From assembly GCF_016617715.1 (NCBI RefSeq), contig NZ_CP067225.1, forward strand, positions 2,468,501 to 2,532,500: a stretch of DNA of 64,000 nt. The letters run 5' to 3'. The notes under the pieces are model-generated. The model made no database searches and was not told the origin of the DNA. It was given only the letters and a program-made list of their open reading frames with translations. Position 1 is the stretch's first letter; each line of letters starts with the position of its first letter. The position numbers and the translations under genes are program-made. Of the stretch, positions 35,041 through 44,245 are shown one piece after another. The DNA comes from Paracoccus sp. MC1862 (lineage in GTDB: Bacteria > Pseudomonadota > Alphaproteobacteria > Rhodobacterales > Rhodobacteraceae).

Positions 35041-36732
35041 GTGGCCCTTGTCGCCTGCTTCGTCCTTGTCACCGGGCTGTGGCCGCTGATCCGGCTGTTC
35101 GCACTGGCCCTGGGTCCGGGTGAAACCGGCGAACCCCTCGGGCTGCTGCGCGAAACCCTGTCGGGCCGCGCCTTCGGGCGGGCGCTGGGGAACACGCTGG
35201 CCTCGTCGGGCGGATCGGTGGTGATCTCGGCGGCCCTGGGCACGGCGCTGGCGCTGGCGACGGGGCTGCTGCGCCTGCCGGGGCAGGCGCTGCTCGGCTT
35301 CCTTGCGCTGTCGCCGCTGCTGATCCCGTCGCAGATCATGGCGCTGGCCTGGATCGAGCTGATGGGCAGCGGCTCGGCCGTCCTGGGCGCGCTGGGGCTG
35401 GCGCCGGCGCCCGGATCGCGCAATCCGCTTTATTCCGGCGCGGGCGTGGCCTGGCTGATGGGGATCGAGCATATGCCGCTGGTCTTCATCGCCGTCCGCG
35501 CAAGGCTCGCGGGCCTGCCGCTGGATCTGATCGAGGCCGCGCGGATCGGCGGCGCGGGACCCGCCCGCATCCTGCGCCGGATCGTGCTGCCCTTGACGCT
35601 GCCTTCGGTCGCCGCCGGGTCGGTGCTGGCCTTTGCCGCCGCCGTGGGCAATTTCGGCGTGCCGGCGCTGCTGGGGATACCGGGGCGGTTCCCGGTGCTG
35701 ACGACGCTGATCTACCAGCGGCTGAACGGCTTCGGCCCCGGCGTGATCGGCTCGGTCGCGGCCATGGCGCTGGTGCTGGTGGCGCTGGCGGCGGCGGCGC
35801 TGATCCTGCGGCAACTGGTGCTGCGCTGGACGGCAGTGCCGGTTCCCGCCGGGCGCAGCTTCACCGGCTTCGAACGGGGCCGCTGGCACTGGCCGCTGAC
35901 GGCGGCGGTCTGGGCGGTGCTGGTGGCGCTGTCGGTCCTGCCGATCGTCGCGCTGGCGACCACGGCGCTGGTGCCGGCGCTGGGCGTGCCCTTCGGCCTT
36001 GGCACCGCCACCCTGCGGAACTTCGAGGCGGTTCTTGCCAATCCCGCGATCCGGCGGGCCTTTGCCAATTCCTTCATGCTCGCAGGGGCCGCGGGCCTCG
36101 TCTCGGCCGTGGTCGCGCTGCCGATTGCCTGGCTGTCGCTGACCGCCCGCAACCCGCTGGCGCGGGTGCTGAGCTGGCTTGCGGAACCCGCCCATGTGGT
36201 GCCGGGCACGGTGCTGGCGCTGGCGATGATCCTTGCCTATCTGCGCCCGCTGCCGCTGCTGGGCGTTTCGATCTACAGCACCGGCGCGATATTGCTGATC
36301 GCCTATCTCGGCCGCTTCCTGCCCCTGGCGCTGCGCCCGGTCGAGGCCGCGCTTTCCGCCTCGGACCCCGCGCTGGACGAAGCCGCGCGCATCCATGGCG
36401 TCCCGCCCCTGCGCCGGATGCTGGGCATCGCGGTCCCGGCGGCGCTGCCCGCGATGGCGGCCGGGGCGCTGGTCATCTTCATGACGGCCATCAACGAACT
36501 GACGCTGTCGGCGCTGCTGTGGTCGGCGGGCAACGAGACCATCGGCGTGCAGATCTTTTCGCTGCAATACGAAGGCAACTCGACCGCGGCGGCGGCGCTG
36601 TCGGTCCTTGCGCTGGCCGCCGTGGCGATGCTGGTGATGGCCGCCGACCGCCTGGGCCGCAGGCTGCCGCCCGGCGCCCTGCCGTGGCGGGTGGCGCAGG
36701 ACCAGCCGGGCCGAACCACGTCCCCTCGCTGA
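35041..36732 (+). CDS. ABC transporter permease, fused double-domain (AfuB/FbpB type)
   Basis: At least 563 residues with about twelve helices in two repeats, each with an EAA loop (IEAARIGGAGPARILRRIVLP near 165 and LDEAARIHGVPPLRRMLG near 450). This fused form is typical of iron/sugar-phosphate/AEP permeases. The first usual start is GTG at 35041, without a clear ribosome site, but the frame is open further upstream and encodes a basic N-terminus (SLHRRRARGLW), so the real start may lie in the 3' end of the binding-protein gene. Confidence 0.85.
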   Translation: MALVACFVLVTGLWPLIRLFALALGPGETGEPLGLLRETLSGRAFGRALGNTLASSGGSVVISAALGTALALATGLLRLPGQALLGFLALSPLLIPSQIMALAWIELMGSGSAVLGALGLAPAPGSRNPLYSGAGVAWLMGIEHMPLVFIAVRARLAGLPLDLIEAARIGGAGPARILRRIVLPLTLPSVAAGSVLAFAAAVGNFGVPALLGIPGRFPVLTTLIYQRLNGFGPGVIGSVAAMALVLVALAAAALILRQLVLRWTAVPVPAGRSFTGFERGRWHWPLTAAVWAVLVALSVLPIVALATTALVPALGVPFGLGTATLRNFEAVLANPAIRRAFANSFMLAGAAGLVSAVVALPIAWLSLTARNPLARVLSWLAEPAHVVPGTVLALAMILAYLRPLPLLGVSIYSTGAILLIAYLGRFLPLALRPVEAALSASDPALDEAARIHGVPPLRRMLGIAVPAALPAMAAGALVIFMTAINELTLSALLWSAGNETIGVQIFSLQYEGNSTAAAALSVLALAAVAMLVMAADRLGRRLPPGALPWRVAQDQPGRTTSPR

Positions 36733-36765
36733 GGTTCCCTTGCCGTCTGCGGCCTGATCACGCTG

Positions 36766-36781
36766 CTGCCCGCATGGGCAG
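36766..36781. terminator. Weak hairpin after the permease gene
   Basis: CTGCCC-GCAT-GGGCAG forms a 6-bp stem 34 bases after the permease stop. There is no T-tract. It is a possible end of the preceding operon. Confidence 0.3.
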
Positions 36782-36828
36782 GGCGGCTGTCATGCTGCAC
36801 TGCGGAATGAAATGACCGACCTGCACGG

Positions 36829-36857
36829 TTGACAGGCTCATGGGCGGGCTGAATAAC
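36829..36857 (+). promoter_or_regulatory. Promoter of the peptide importer/GGT operon
   Basis: TTGACA (36829-36834), a 17-base spacer and AATAAC (36852-36857) form a plausible sigma-70 promoter. Immediately downstream AACCA...TGGTT (36860-36878) is a 19-base inverted repeat with 5-base arms, a possible operator for the GntR-family regulator encoded at the end of the operon. Confidence 0.5.
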
Positions 36858-36916
36858 TGAACCACTTTCAACATGGTTCGGATATTGGTTTGCCCCCATC
36901 CCTTGAAGCGAAACAG

Positions 36917-37900
36917 GTGAACCGCGCGCCCCTGCTGAAGGTGCAGGACCTTCGCGTGGATTTCGGCACCGGAACCGAGGTCATCGCCGGCGTCGATCTT
37001 GCCGTCGCGCCGGGCGAGACGCTGGCCATCGTCGGCGAATCCGGCAGCGGGAAAAGCGTGACCTCGCTGGCCATCATGGGCCTGCTTTCGGCCAGGGGCC
37101 TGAAGATCGAGGGCCGGGCCGAGTTCGACGGCCATGCGCTGGACCTGTCGCAACCGAAAAGCCTGGCCGGCATGCGCGGCGACCGGATGGCGATGATCTT
37201 CCAGGAACCGATGACCTCGCTGAATCCGGTCTTCCGCATCGGCGACCAGATCGCGGAAGCCGTGCTGTGCCACCGCGACGTATCCGAGGCCCAAGCCGAA
37301 ACGCGGGCGCTGGACATCATGCGCAAGGTGGGCATCTCGGCCCCCGAACGCCGCATGCGCCAGTATCCGCACGAACTGTCCGGCGGGATGCGCCAACGAG
37401 TGATGATCGCCATGGCGCTGGTGAATGAACCGGCGCTGCTGATCGCGGACGAACCGACGACCGCGCTGGACGTGACCATCCAGGCGCAGATCCTGGACCT
37501 GATCTCGCGGCTGCAGCGGGACCGGGGGATGGCGGTGGTGTTCATCACCCATGACCTGGGCGTCGTGGCGCAGGTCGCCCACCGGGTCGCCGTCATGTAT
37601 GCGGGGCGGATCGCGGAAACCGGCACGGTCGAGCAGGTCTTCAACGATCCCCAGCATCCCTATACCATCGGGCTTCTCGGCTCGATCCCCTCGCTGACCG
37701 GGCCGCGCAGGCGGCTGGCCACTGTGCCGGGCACGGTGCCCTCGCCCGCCGAGATGCCGCAAGGCTGCCGCTTTTCCACCCGATGCCCCTTTGCGCAGCC
37801 GAAATGCGCCGAACAGCCGCCACTGCGCGAGATCACGGCTGACCACCGCGCGGCCTGCCACTTCGCGCCGCTGGAACAAAGCTTCGGGGCCGCCGCATGA
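36917..37900 (+). CDS. ABC transporter ATP-binding protein, DppD/GsiA-N type
   Basis: The ATPase (about 327 residues) has Walker [10 protein letters not shown]-loop [10 protein letters not shown], signature [15 protein letters not shown], Walker [19 protein letters not shown] and the C-terminal extension with [15 protein letters not shown]. It is complete, unlike the dppD remnant of the first operon. GTG at 36917 is chosen; a TTG at 36890 is also possible. Its stop overlaps the next ATPase gene (ATGA). Confidence 0.9.
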   Translation: MNRAPLLKVQDLRVDFGTGTEVIAGVDLAVAPGETLAIVGESGSGKSVTSLAIMGLLSARGLKIEGRAEFDGHALDLSQPKSLAGMRGDRMAMIFQEPMTSLNPVFRIGDQIAEAVLCHRDVSEAQAETRALDIMRKVGISAPERRMRQYPHELSGGMRQRVMIAMALVNEPALLIADEPTTALDVTIQAQILDLISRLQRDRGMAVVFITHDLGVVAQVAHRVAVMYAGRIAETGTVEQVFNDPQHPYTIGLLGSIPSLTGPRRRLATVPGTVPSPAEMPQGCRFSTRCPFAQPKCAEQPPLREITADHRAACHFAPLEQSFGAAA

Positions 37901-38994
37901 GCGACGTGATCCTTTCGGCCCGCGGCCTGACGCGGCATTTCCAAGGCACCGGGTCGCTGTTCCGCAAGCCGCCGCCGGTCCGCGCGGTGGACGGCGTCTC
38001 GCTGGACATCCACCGGGGCGAGACCTTCGCCATCGTCGGCGAATCCGGGTCCGGCAAGTCCACCCTCGCGCGCCTGCTGGCACGGCTGCTGGAACCGACG
38101 GCGGGCAGCGTCACCTTTGAGGGGCGCGAGATTGCGGGACTGTCGGGCAAGGCGCTGAAGGACCTGCGCCGCGATGTGCAGTTCATCTTCCAGGACCCCT
38201 TCTCGTCCCTGAACCCGCGCGCCAGCGTCGGCACCCTGATCGGCGAGCCGCTGGAAACCCATTTCCCGCAGATGACCGCGGCCCAGCGGCGCGAGCGGGT
38301 GGCGGAACTGCTGAAACAGGTCGGCCTGCGCCCCGAGCACATGGGCCGCTATCCGCACGAGTTTTCCGGCGGCCAGCGCCAGCGGATCGGGATCGCCCGC
38401 GCGCTTGCCTCGCGGCCCACGCTGGTGATCGGGGACGAGCCGGTCAGCGCGCTGGACGTGTCCGTGCAGGCGCAGGTGGTGAATCTGCTGGCCGACCTGC
38501 GCGAGGCCCTGGGACTGACGCTGATCGTCATCGCCCATGACCTGGCGGTGATCCGGCACATGTCGAACCGGGTGGCGGTGATGTATCTCGGCACGCTGGT
38601 CGAGGTGGGGGACACCGATGCGATGTTCTCGCAGCCGCGCCATCCCTATACCCGCGCGCTGCTGGCGGCGATCCCCGAACCCGTGCCGGGCCTGTCCCGC
38701 CCCGCAGAGGCGATCGGCGGCGAGATCCCTTCGCCCGCCGCGCCCCCGCCCGGCTGCCGCTTTCACACTCGCTGCCCCTATGTGCAGGACCGCTGCCGCC
38801 TCGATGTGCCGGAGCTGCTGGACGACACGGGCGACGGCCATCCCGTCGCCTGCCATTTCTGGCGCGAGATCGCGGCGGAAAACCCCTTCGCGCCGCCCGC
38901 CCCGCGTGACGAGGACGGCCCTGCCGCCGAACGCATCGCCCTTTACCGCCGTGCCGTGGCGCGGGCCGAGACTGCAACGACAACAGGGGAGTAA
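37897..38994 (+). CDS. ABC transporter ATP-binding protein, DppF type
   Basis: The 365-residue ATPase has Walker [10 protein letters not shown] near 47, Q-loop FQDPFSSLNPR, signature FSGGQRQRIGIARAL, Walker B LVIGDEPVSALDVSVQAQVV, and a C-terminal extension with GCRFHTRCPYVQDRC. It is longer than usual by an Ala/Pro-rich C-terminal tail (FAPPAPRDEDGP). It pairs with the preceding DppD-type subunit. Confidence 0.9.
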   Translation: MSDVILSARGLTRHFQGTGSLFRKPPPVRAVDGVSLDIHRGETFAIVGESGSGKSTLARLLARLLEPTAGSVTFEGREIAGLSGKALKDLRRDVQFIFQDPFSSLNPRASVGTLIGEPLETHFPQMTAAQRRERVAELLKQVGLRPEHMGRYPHEFSGGQRQRIGIARALASRPTLVIGDEPVSALDVSVQAQVVNLLADLREALGLTLIVIAHDLAVIRHMSNRVAVMYLGTLVEVGDTDAMFSQPRHPYTRALLAAIPEPVPGLSRPAEAIGGEIPSPAAPPPGCRFHTRCPYVQDRCRLDVPELLDDTGDGHPVACHFWREIAAENPFAPPAPRDEDGPAAERIALYRRAVARAETATTTGE

Positions 38995-38998
38995 GAAC

Positions 38999-40504
38999 AT
39001 GACCACCAGAGTTTCGCTGATCGCGGCGCTTCTGCTGTCCACTACGGTCGCCGCCGGGGCGGCCGAACTGCGGATCGGGCTTGAGAACGACCCCGACGCG
39101 CTGGACCCCGACCGCTCGCGCCTGTTCGTGGGGCGGATCGTCTTCACCGCCATGTGCGACAAGCTGGTGGACGTGAACGAGAAGCTGGAGCTTGTCCCGC
39201 AGCTTGCCACCGCCTGGACGCAGGCCGAGGACGGGCGGTCGATCACCTTCACCCTGCGCGAAGGCGTCAGGTTCCACGACGGCACCGATTTCAACGCCGA
39301 GGCCGTCAAGGCCAATATCGAGCGGTCGAAGACCCTTGAGGACAGCGTCCGCAAGTCGGAACTCGCATCCGTCGAGTCGGTCGAGGTGATCTCGCCCACA
39401 GAGGTGCGGCTGAACCTTTCGGCGCCGGACGCGACCGTGATGGCGCAGCTTGCCGACCGCGCGGGGATGATGATGTCGCCCGCAGCCTTCGCGGATGGCA
39501 AGGACTTCGCCAGCGCCCCTGCCTGCGCCGGGCCATTCAGGTTCGTCAGCCGCGTGGCGCAGGACCGCATCACGCTGGAACGCTTCGCCGACTACTGGGA
39601 TGCCGATGCGGTCAGACTGGACAGCGTGGTCTACCTGCCGATCCCGGATTCGACCGTGCGACTGGCGAACCTGCAGTCCGGGGACCTCGACATGATCAAC
39701 CAGTTGGCCGCGACCGACATCCCGGCCGTGCAGGGCAACGGCAACCTGCGGGTGGAACAGGTCACGGGGCTGGGCTACCAGGGCATCTACTTCAACATCG
39801 CCAACGGCCCGCAGGCCCAGAACCCGCTGGGGCAGGACGCCCGCATCCGGCAGGCGCTGAACCTGTCGATCGACCGCAACGCAATCAGCCAGGTGGTCTT
39901 CCAGGGCGCCTTCCCGCCCGCGGGCCAGCCTTTCCCGCCGGACAGCCCTTATTACAACGAGGCCTTCGCCGCGCCCGAGCGTGACGTGGAACGGGCCAGG
40001 GCGCTGCTGGCCGAGGCCGGCGTGACCACGCCCCTGACGGTCGAGCTGCAGGTCGCGAACCGCCCCGAGAACCAGCAGATCGCCCAGATGATCCAGGCGA
40101 TGGCGGCCGAAGCGGGCTTCAACATCAGCATCGTCGCCAAGGAATACGCCACGCTGGTCTCGGACGGGGCCGAAGGCAACTTCCAGTCCCATGCCAAGGG
40201 CTGGTCGGGCCGGATCGACCCGGACGGCAACCTGCACCAGTTCGTCACCACCGGCGCGGGCTTCAACGACGGGCATTATTCCAACGCGGAAGTGGACCGG
40301 CTGCTGAACGAGGCCCGCACCATCACCGACCCGGCGCAGCGCAAGGAACGCTATGACGCGGCGCAGGCGATCCTGCAGCAGGACCTGCCGGTGAGCTACC
40401 TCTACTACCAGGCGTGGCTTTATGGCGTGGATTCGGGCGTCGAGGGCTTCCGGCCCTATCCCGACGGCATGATCCGCCTGCAGAACGTGTCCGACGCGGA
40501 CTGA
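38999..40504 (+). CDS. ABC transporter substrate-binding protein, SBP family 5
   Basis: This 501-residue precursor has a Sec signal (cleavage near AGA-AE, residue 22) and the family-5 pattern: LRIGLENDPDALDPDRS, ATAWTQAEDGRSITFTLREGVRFHDGTDFNAEAV, and RQALNLSIDRNAI. The ribosome site GGGGAG lies just before the ATG. With the gamma-glutamyltransferase gene downstream it probably binds glutathione or gamma-glutamyl peptides, as in GsiB systems; this is inferred from context. Confidence 0.9.
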   Translation: MTTRVSLIAALLLSTTVAAGAAELRIGLENDPDALDPDRSRLFVGRIVFTAMCDKLVDVNEKLELVPQLATAWTQAEDGRSITFTLREGVRFHDGTDFNAEAVKANIERSKTLEDSVRKSELASVESVEVISPTEVRLNLSAPDATVMAQLADRAGMMMSPAAFADGKDFASAPACAGPFRFVSRVAQDRITLERFADYWDADAVRLDSVVYLPIPDSTVRLANLQSGDLDMINQLAATDIPAVQGNGNLRVEQVTGLGYQGIYFNIANGPQAQNPLGQDARIRQALNLSIDRNAISQVVFQGAFPPAGQPFPPDSPYYNEAFAAPERDVERARALLAEAGVTTPLTVELQVANRPENQQIAQMIQAMAAEAGFNISIVAKEYATLVSDGAEGNFQSHAKGWSGRIDPDGNLHQFVTTGAGFNDGHYSNAEVDRLLNEARTITDPAQRKERYDAAQAILQQDLPVSYLYYQAWLYGVDSGVEGFRPYPDGMIRLQNVSDAD

Positions 40505-40522
40505 CCGCACCCGTGATCCGGG

Positions 40523-40542
40523 GCGCGGCCTTCGGGCCGCGT
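40523..40542 (+). terminator. Hairpin after binding-protein gene
   Basis: GCGCGGCC-TTCG-GGCCGCGT forms a stable stem with a TTCG loop between the binding-protein stop and the permease gene. There is no T-tract; it is a likely attenuator or mRNA stabiliser. Confidence 0.6.
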
Positions 40543-40573
40543 CCACCCCCCTGATTGCCGGAGCCTTCGGCCC

Positions 40574-41518
40574 ATGCTCAACCTTTTCCTGCGGCGCGTG
40601 CTGACCGCCATCCCGACGATCCTGCTGATCTCGGTCTTCGTCTTCGCGCTGCAGAAACTGCTGCCGGGCGACCCGGTGCTGGCGATGGCGGGCGAAGAAC
40701 GCGACCCCATCGCGCTGGCCGCCATTCGCGAGCAGTTGGGCCTGAACGACCCGCTGCCGGTGCAATATTTCAACTGGCTGACGGCGGCGCTGCAGGGCGA
40801 CTTGGGAATGTCGCTCAGGACCGGCCAGCCGGTGACGGAACTGATCCTGCAGAAGCTGCCGGTGACACTGCAGCTTGGCGTGATGGCGATGCTGATCGCG
40901 CTGGTCATCGGCATCCCTGCGGGCATAGTCTCGGCCGTCCGCAAGGGCACGCTGACCGACTATGCCGCGAACATGGTGGCGCTGTCGGGCATGTCGGTGC
41001 CGAACTTCTGGCTGGGCATCCTGCTGATCATGCTGGTCTCGGTCCGCTGGCAGCTTCTGCCCGCCTCGGGCTATGTGCCGCCGACCGAGGATTTCCTGCA
41101 GTCCATGCGCACCATGATCATGCCTGCCTTCGTGCTTGGCACCGGGCTTGCGGGCGCGCTGATGCGGCACACCCGGTCGGCGATGCTGGGCGTGCTGAAA
41201 CAGGACTATGTCCGCACCGCCCGCGCCAAGGGCGTGCCGGAACGCCGCGTGGTCATGCGCCACGCCTTCCGCAACGCGCTGACGCCCATCGTCACCCTGA
41301 CCGCGCTGCTGTTCGGCGAACTGATCGCGGGCGCGGTGCTGACGGAACAGATCTTCACCATCCCCGGCTTCGGCAAGCTGGTGGTCGATGCCGTCTTCAC
41401 CCGTGACTACGCCGTCGTGCAGGGCGTGGTGATGGTGACGGCGGTGGGCTTCATCCTGATGAACCTTGTGGCCGACATGCTGTATATCCTTCTGAACCCC
41501 CGCCTGAGGGCCGCGTGA
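40574..41518 (+). CDS. ABC transporter permease, DppB/GsiC type
   Basis: This 314-residue permease has the DppB N-terminus (FLRRVLTAIPTILLISVFVFALQKLLPGDP), LGLNDPLPVQYFNWL, the EAA-like YVRTARAKGVPERRVVMRHAFRNAL and the C-terminal LYILLNPRLR. It forms the membrane channel with the following gene, whose ATG shares its TGA by one base. Confidence 0.9.
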   Translation: MLNLFLRRVLTAIPTILLISVFVFALQKLLPGDPVLAMAGEERDPIALAAIREQLGLNDPLPVQYFNWLTAALQGDLGMSLRTGQPVTELILQKLPVTLQLGVMAMLIALVIGIPAGIVSAVRKGTLTDYAANMVALSGMSVPNFWLGILLIMLVSVRWQLLPASGYVPPTEDFLQSMRTMIMPAFVLGTGLAGALMRHTRSAMLGVLKQDYVRTARAKGVPERRVVMRHAFRNALTPIVTLTALLFGELIAGAVLTEQIFTIPGFGKLVVDAVFTRDYAVVQGVVMVTAVGFILMNLVADMLYILLNPRLRAA

Positions 41519-42396
41519 TGGCGGCCAAGGCCATCGCCGCACGCACCGTCGCGCCGGTCATCGACACCCCCGCCCGGCGCAGCTGGCGCAAGTTCCGCAC
41601 CCATCGCAGCGCGATCCTGGGCGCGGTCATCGTGGGGGCGTTCCTGCTGATCGCGCTGCTGGCGCCGGTGCTGCCGATCCCCGACCCGGCCGCGACGGAC
41701 TGGGCCGCCGTGCGGCAGGCGCCCAGCGCCGCCCATCCGCTGGGCACCGACGAGATCGGCCGCGACGTCCTGTCGCGCATGATCTGGGGGGCGCGGGCCT
41801 CGGTGCTGGCGGGCATCGTCTCGGTCGGCATCGCGATCCTTCTGGGCGTGCCGTTGGGCGTGCTGGCGGGCTATTTCGGCGGCTGGACCGACGCCATCAT
41901 CTCGCGCTGCACCGAGGCGCTGCTGGCGGTGCCCTTCCTGATCCTCGCCATCGCGCTGGCCGCCTTCCTGGGGCCGAGCCTTACCAATGCGATGATCTCC
42001 ATCGGGATTTCAGCCATGCCGATCTTCGTGCGCCTGACGCGGGGGCAGGTCATCAACATCCGGGCCGAGGATTACGTCAAGGGCGCCCATGCCATCGGGC
42101 TGTCCACGCGCCGCATCCTGACCCGCTATATCCTGCCCAATGCCATGCCCCCCATCCTCGTTCAGGCCACGCTGACGGTCGCCGCCGCGATCATCGCGGA
42201 AGCCTCGCTGTCCTTCCTTGGCCTCGGCCAGCAGCCGCCCGCGCCGTCGTGGGGGTCGATGCTGAACACGGCCAAGAACTTCATGGCGCAGGCGCCGTGG
42301 CTGGCGCTGTGGCCGGGCCTCGCGATCTTCCTGGTCGTGCTGGGCTTCAACCTTCTGGGCGACGGGTTGCGCGACGCGCTCGACCCCCGCGAATGA
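41518..42396 (+). CDS. ABC transporter permease, DppC/GsiD type
   Basis: About 292 residues with a cytoplasmic tail, first helix (AILGAVIVGAFLLIALLAPVLP), HPLGTDEIGRDVLSRMIWGARASV, an EAA loop (RAEDYVKGAHAIGLSTRRIL) and the usual end GFNLLGDGLRDALDPRE. A GTG at 41515 is an alternative start one codon earlier. It completes the importer with DppD, DppF, DppB and the binding protein. Confidence 0.9.
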   Translation: MAAKAIAARTVAPVIDTPARRSWRKFRTHRSAILGAVIVGAFLLIALLAPVLPIPDPAATDWAAVRQAPSAAHPLGTDEIGRDVLSRMIWGARASVLAGIVSVGIAILLGVPLGVLAGYFGGWTDAIISRCTEALLAVPFLILAIALAAFLGPSLTNAMISIGISAMPIFVRLTRGQVINIRAEDYVKGAHAIGLSTRRILTRYILPNAMPPILVQATLTVAAAIIAEASLSFLGLGQQPPAPSWGSMLNTAKNFMAQAPWLALWPGLAIFLVVLGFNLLGDGLRDALDPRE

Positions 42397-42418
42397 CAAA
42401 GAACCAAAGGGACTGACA

Positions 42419-44206
42419 ATGAGCGACTTCACCACCCGGCCCGAGATCCGGGGCACCTTCGGCACCGTGGCCTCGACCCACTGGATCGCCTCGGCCGCGG
42501 GCATGGGCGTCTTGGAACGCGGCGGCAACGCCATCGACGCGGCGGTGGCGACGGGGCTGGTGCTGCAGGTGGTCGAGCCGCATCTGAACGGCCCGGCGGG
42601 CGACCTGCCGGTGATCTGGCGCAAGGCTGACGGTGAGCCGCAGGTGATCTGCGCCCAGGGGCCCGCGCCCAAAGCCGCGACCATCGCGGCGATGCGCGAA
42701 CTTGGCCTGACGCTGATCCCCGGGTCGGGGCTGCTGGCGACCGTCGTGCCGGGCGCCTTCGACGGCTGGATGAAGTTGCTGGCCGAGGGCGGCAGCCTGA
42801 CCCTGCGCGAGGTGATGGAGCCCGCGATATTCTACGCCGGCGAGGGCCATCCGGTGCTGCCGCGCGTCGCCAACACCATCAAGGGCATCGACGCCTTTTT
42901 GCGTGACGAATGGCCCAGTTCCGCCGCCGTCTTCATGCCCGGCGGCGAGGCGCCCGAACCGGGCGGCATCTTCCGCAACCCTGACCTTGCCGCCACCTGG
43001 CAGCGCATCGTGGACGAGGCTGAGGCCGCATCCGACGACCGCCTGGGCCAGATCGAGGCCGCCCGCGCCATCTGGTCGGACGGCTTCGTGGCCGAGGCCA
43101 TCGCCGGTTTCGTGGACACCGCCGAGGTCGCTGACGTGACCGGCCAGCGTCACCGCGCCCTGCTGGCGCGCGAGGACCTGTCGGGCTGGCGGGCGCGAAC
43201 CGAGGAACCGCTGTCGCTCGATTACCACGGCTGGACCGTCTACAAGACCGGGCCATGGGGTCAGGGGCCGGTGCTGCTGCAGGCCTTGGCGATCCTGCGC
43301 GGCATCGACATCGCCGCGATGGACCCGGTCGGCGCCGAGTTCGTGCATACCGTCACCGAGGCGATGAAGCTCGCCTATGCCGACCGCGAGGCCTATTACG
43401 GCGACCCCGACTTCTCGGACATCCCGATGGACGTGCTGCTGTCCGAGGATTACGCCGCCGAACGCCGCAAGCTGATCGGCGCACAGGCCTCGACCGAGCA
43501 GCGCCCCGGACGGGTGCCGGGCCACGAGCATCTGGCCGAGGCCGCCATCGCCCGCGCCTTCCGCGACTTCGGCGTGGGCCGCGCCGTCAGCGTCGAGCCG
43601 ACCATGGCGCATCTGACCGAGAAGCGCGGCGACACCGTGCACCTGGACGTGATCGACCGCTGGGGCAACATGGTCTCGGCCACGCCCTCGGGCGGGTGGC
43701 TGCAAAGCTCTCCGGTCATCCCCGGCCTTGGCTTCCCGCTGAACAGCCGTGCGCAGATGTTCTGGCTTGAGGAAGGCGTGCCCTCGGGCCTGCGCCCCGG
43801 CTCGCGGCCAAGGACGACCTTGACGCCGTCCATGGCGCGGAACGGCGACCGCTGGCTGGCCTTCGGCACGCCGGGGGGCGACCAGCAGGACCAGTGGCAG
43901 TTGATCTGGTTTTTGCGCTTCGTCCATCACGGCGGCAACCTGCAGGCCAACATGGACCGGCCGCTGTTCCATTCGCTGCATTTCCAGGGCTCGTTCTACC
44001 CGAGGAAGGCCGAACCCGCGCGGATGCTGATGGAGCCGGCCTTCGGCGAGGCGGTGATCGCGGACCTGCGCGGGCGGGGCCACATCATCGAGGTCACGGA
44101 ACCCTGGGCCGTGGGCCGGCTGACCGCGGCCCTGCGCGAGCCGGACGGCCTCCTGCGCGCCGCCGCGACGCCGCGGCTGATGCAGGCCTATGCGGTGGGG
44201 CGCTGA
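42419..44206 (+). CDS. Gamma-glutamyltransferase family protein
   Basis: This 595-residue Ntn-hydrolase starts with the GGT-type segment ASAAGMGVLERGGNAIDAAVATGLVLQVVEP and has the autocleavage/nucleophile Thr406 in GDTVHLDVID, followed by GNMVSATPSGGW. No signal peptide is present, so it acts in the cytoplasm, unlike the periplasmic E. coli GGT. It directly follows the peptide importer, suggesting cleavage of imported gamma-glutamyl compounds such as glutathione. Family members also include other amidohydrolases, so the substrate is open. Confidence 0.87.
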   Translation: MSDFTTRPEIRGTFGTVASTHWIASAAGMGVLERGGNAIDAAVATGLVLQVVEPHLNGPAGDLPVIWRKADGEPQVICAQGPAPKAATIAAMRELGLTLIPGSGLLATVVPGAFDGWMKLLAEGGSLTLREVMEPAIFYAGEGHPVLPRVANTIKGIDAFLRDEWPSSAAVFMPGGEAPEPGGIFRNPDLAATWQRIVDEAEAASDDRLGQIEAARAIWSDGFVAEAIAGFVDTAEVADVTGQRHRALLAREDLSGWRARTEEPLSLDYHGWTVYKTGPWGQGPVLLQALAILRGIDIAAMDPVGAEFVHTVTEAMKLAYADREAYYGDPDFSDIPMDVLLSEDYAAERRKLIGAQASTEQRPGRVPGHEHLAEAAIARAFRDFGVGRAVSVEPTMAHLTEKRGDTVHLDVIDRWGNMVSATPSGGWLQSSPVIPGLGFPLNSRAQMFWLEEGVPSGLRPGSRPRTTLTPSMARNGDRWLAFGTPGGDQQDQWQLIWFLRFVHHGGNLQANMDRPLFHSLHFQGSFYPRKAEPARMLMEPAFGEAVIADLRGRGHIIEVTEPWAVGRLTAALREPDGLLRAAATPRLMQAYAVGR

Positions 44207-44245
44207 CATGACGCAGGCAACCGGAACGGCCCGGCGGAGGACGCG

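Noticed and set aside
38528..41542. 1004-codon minus-strand open frame
   Set aside because: Antisense to intact ABC importer genes; His/Arg/Gln-rich shadow product.
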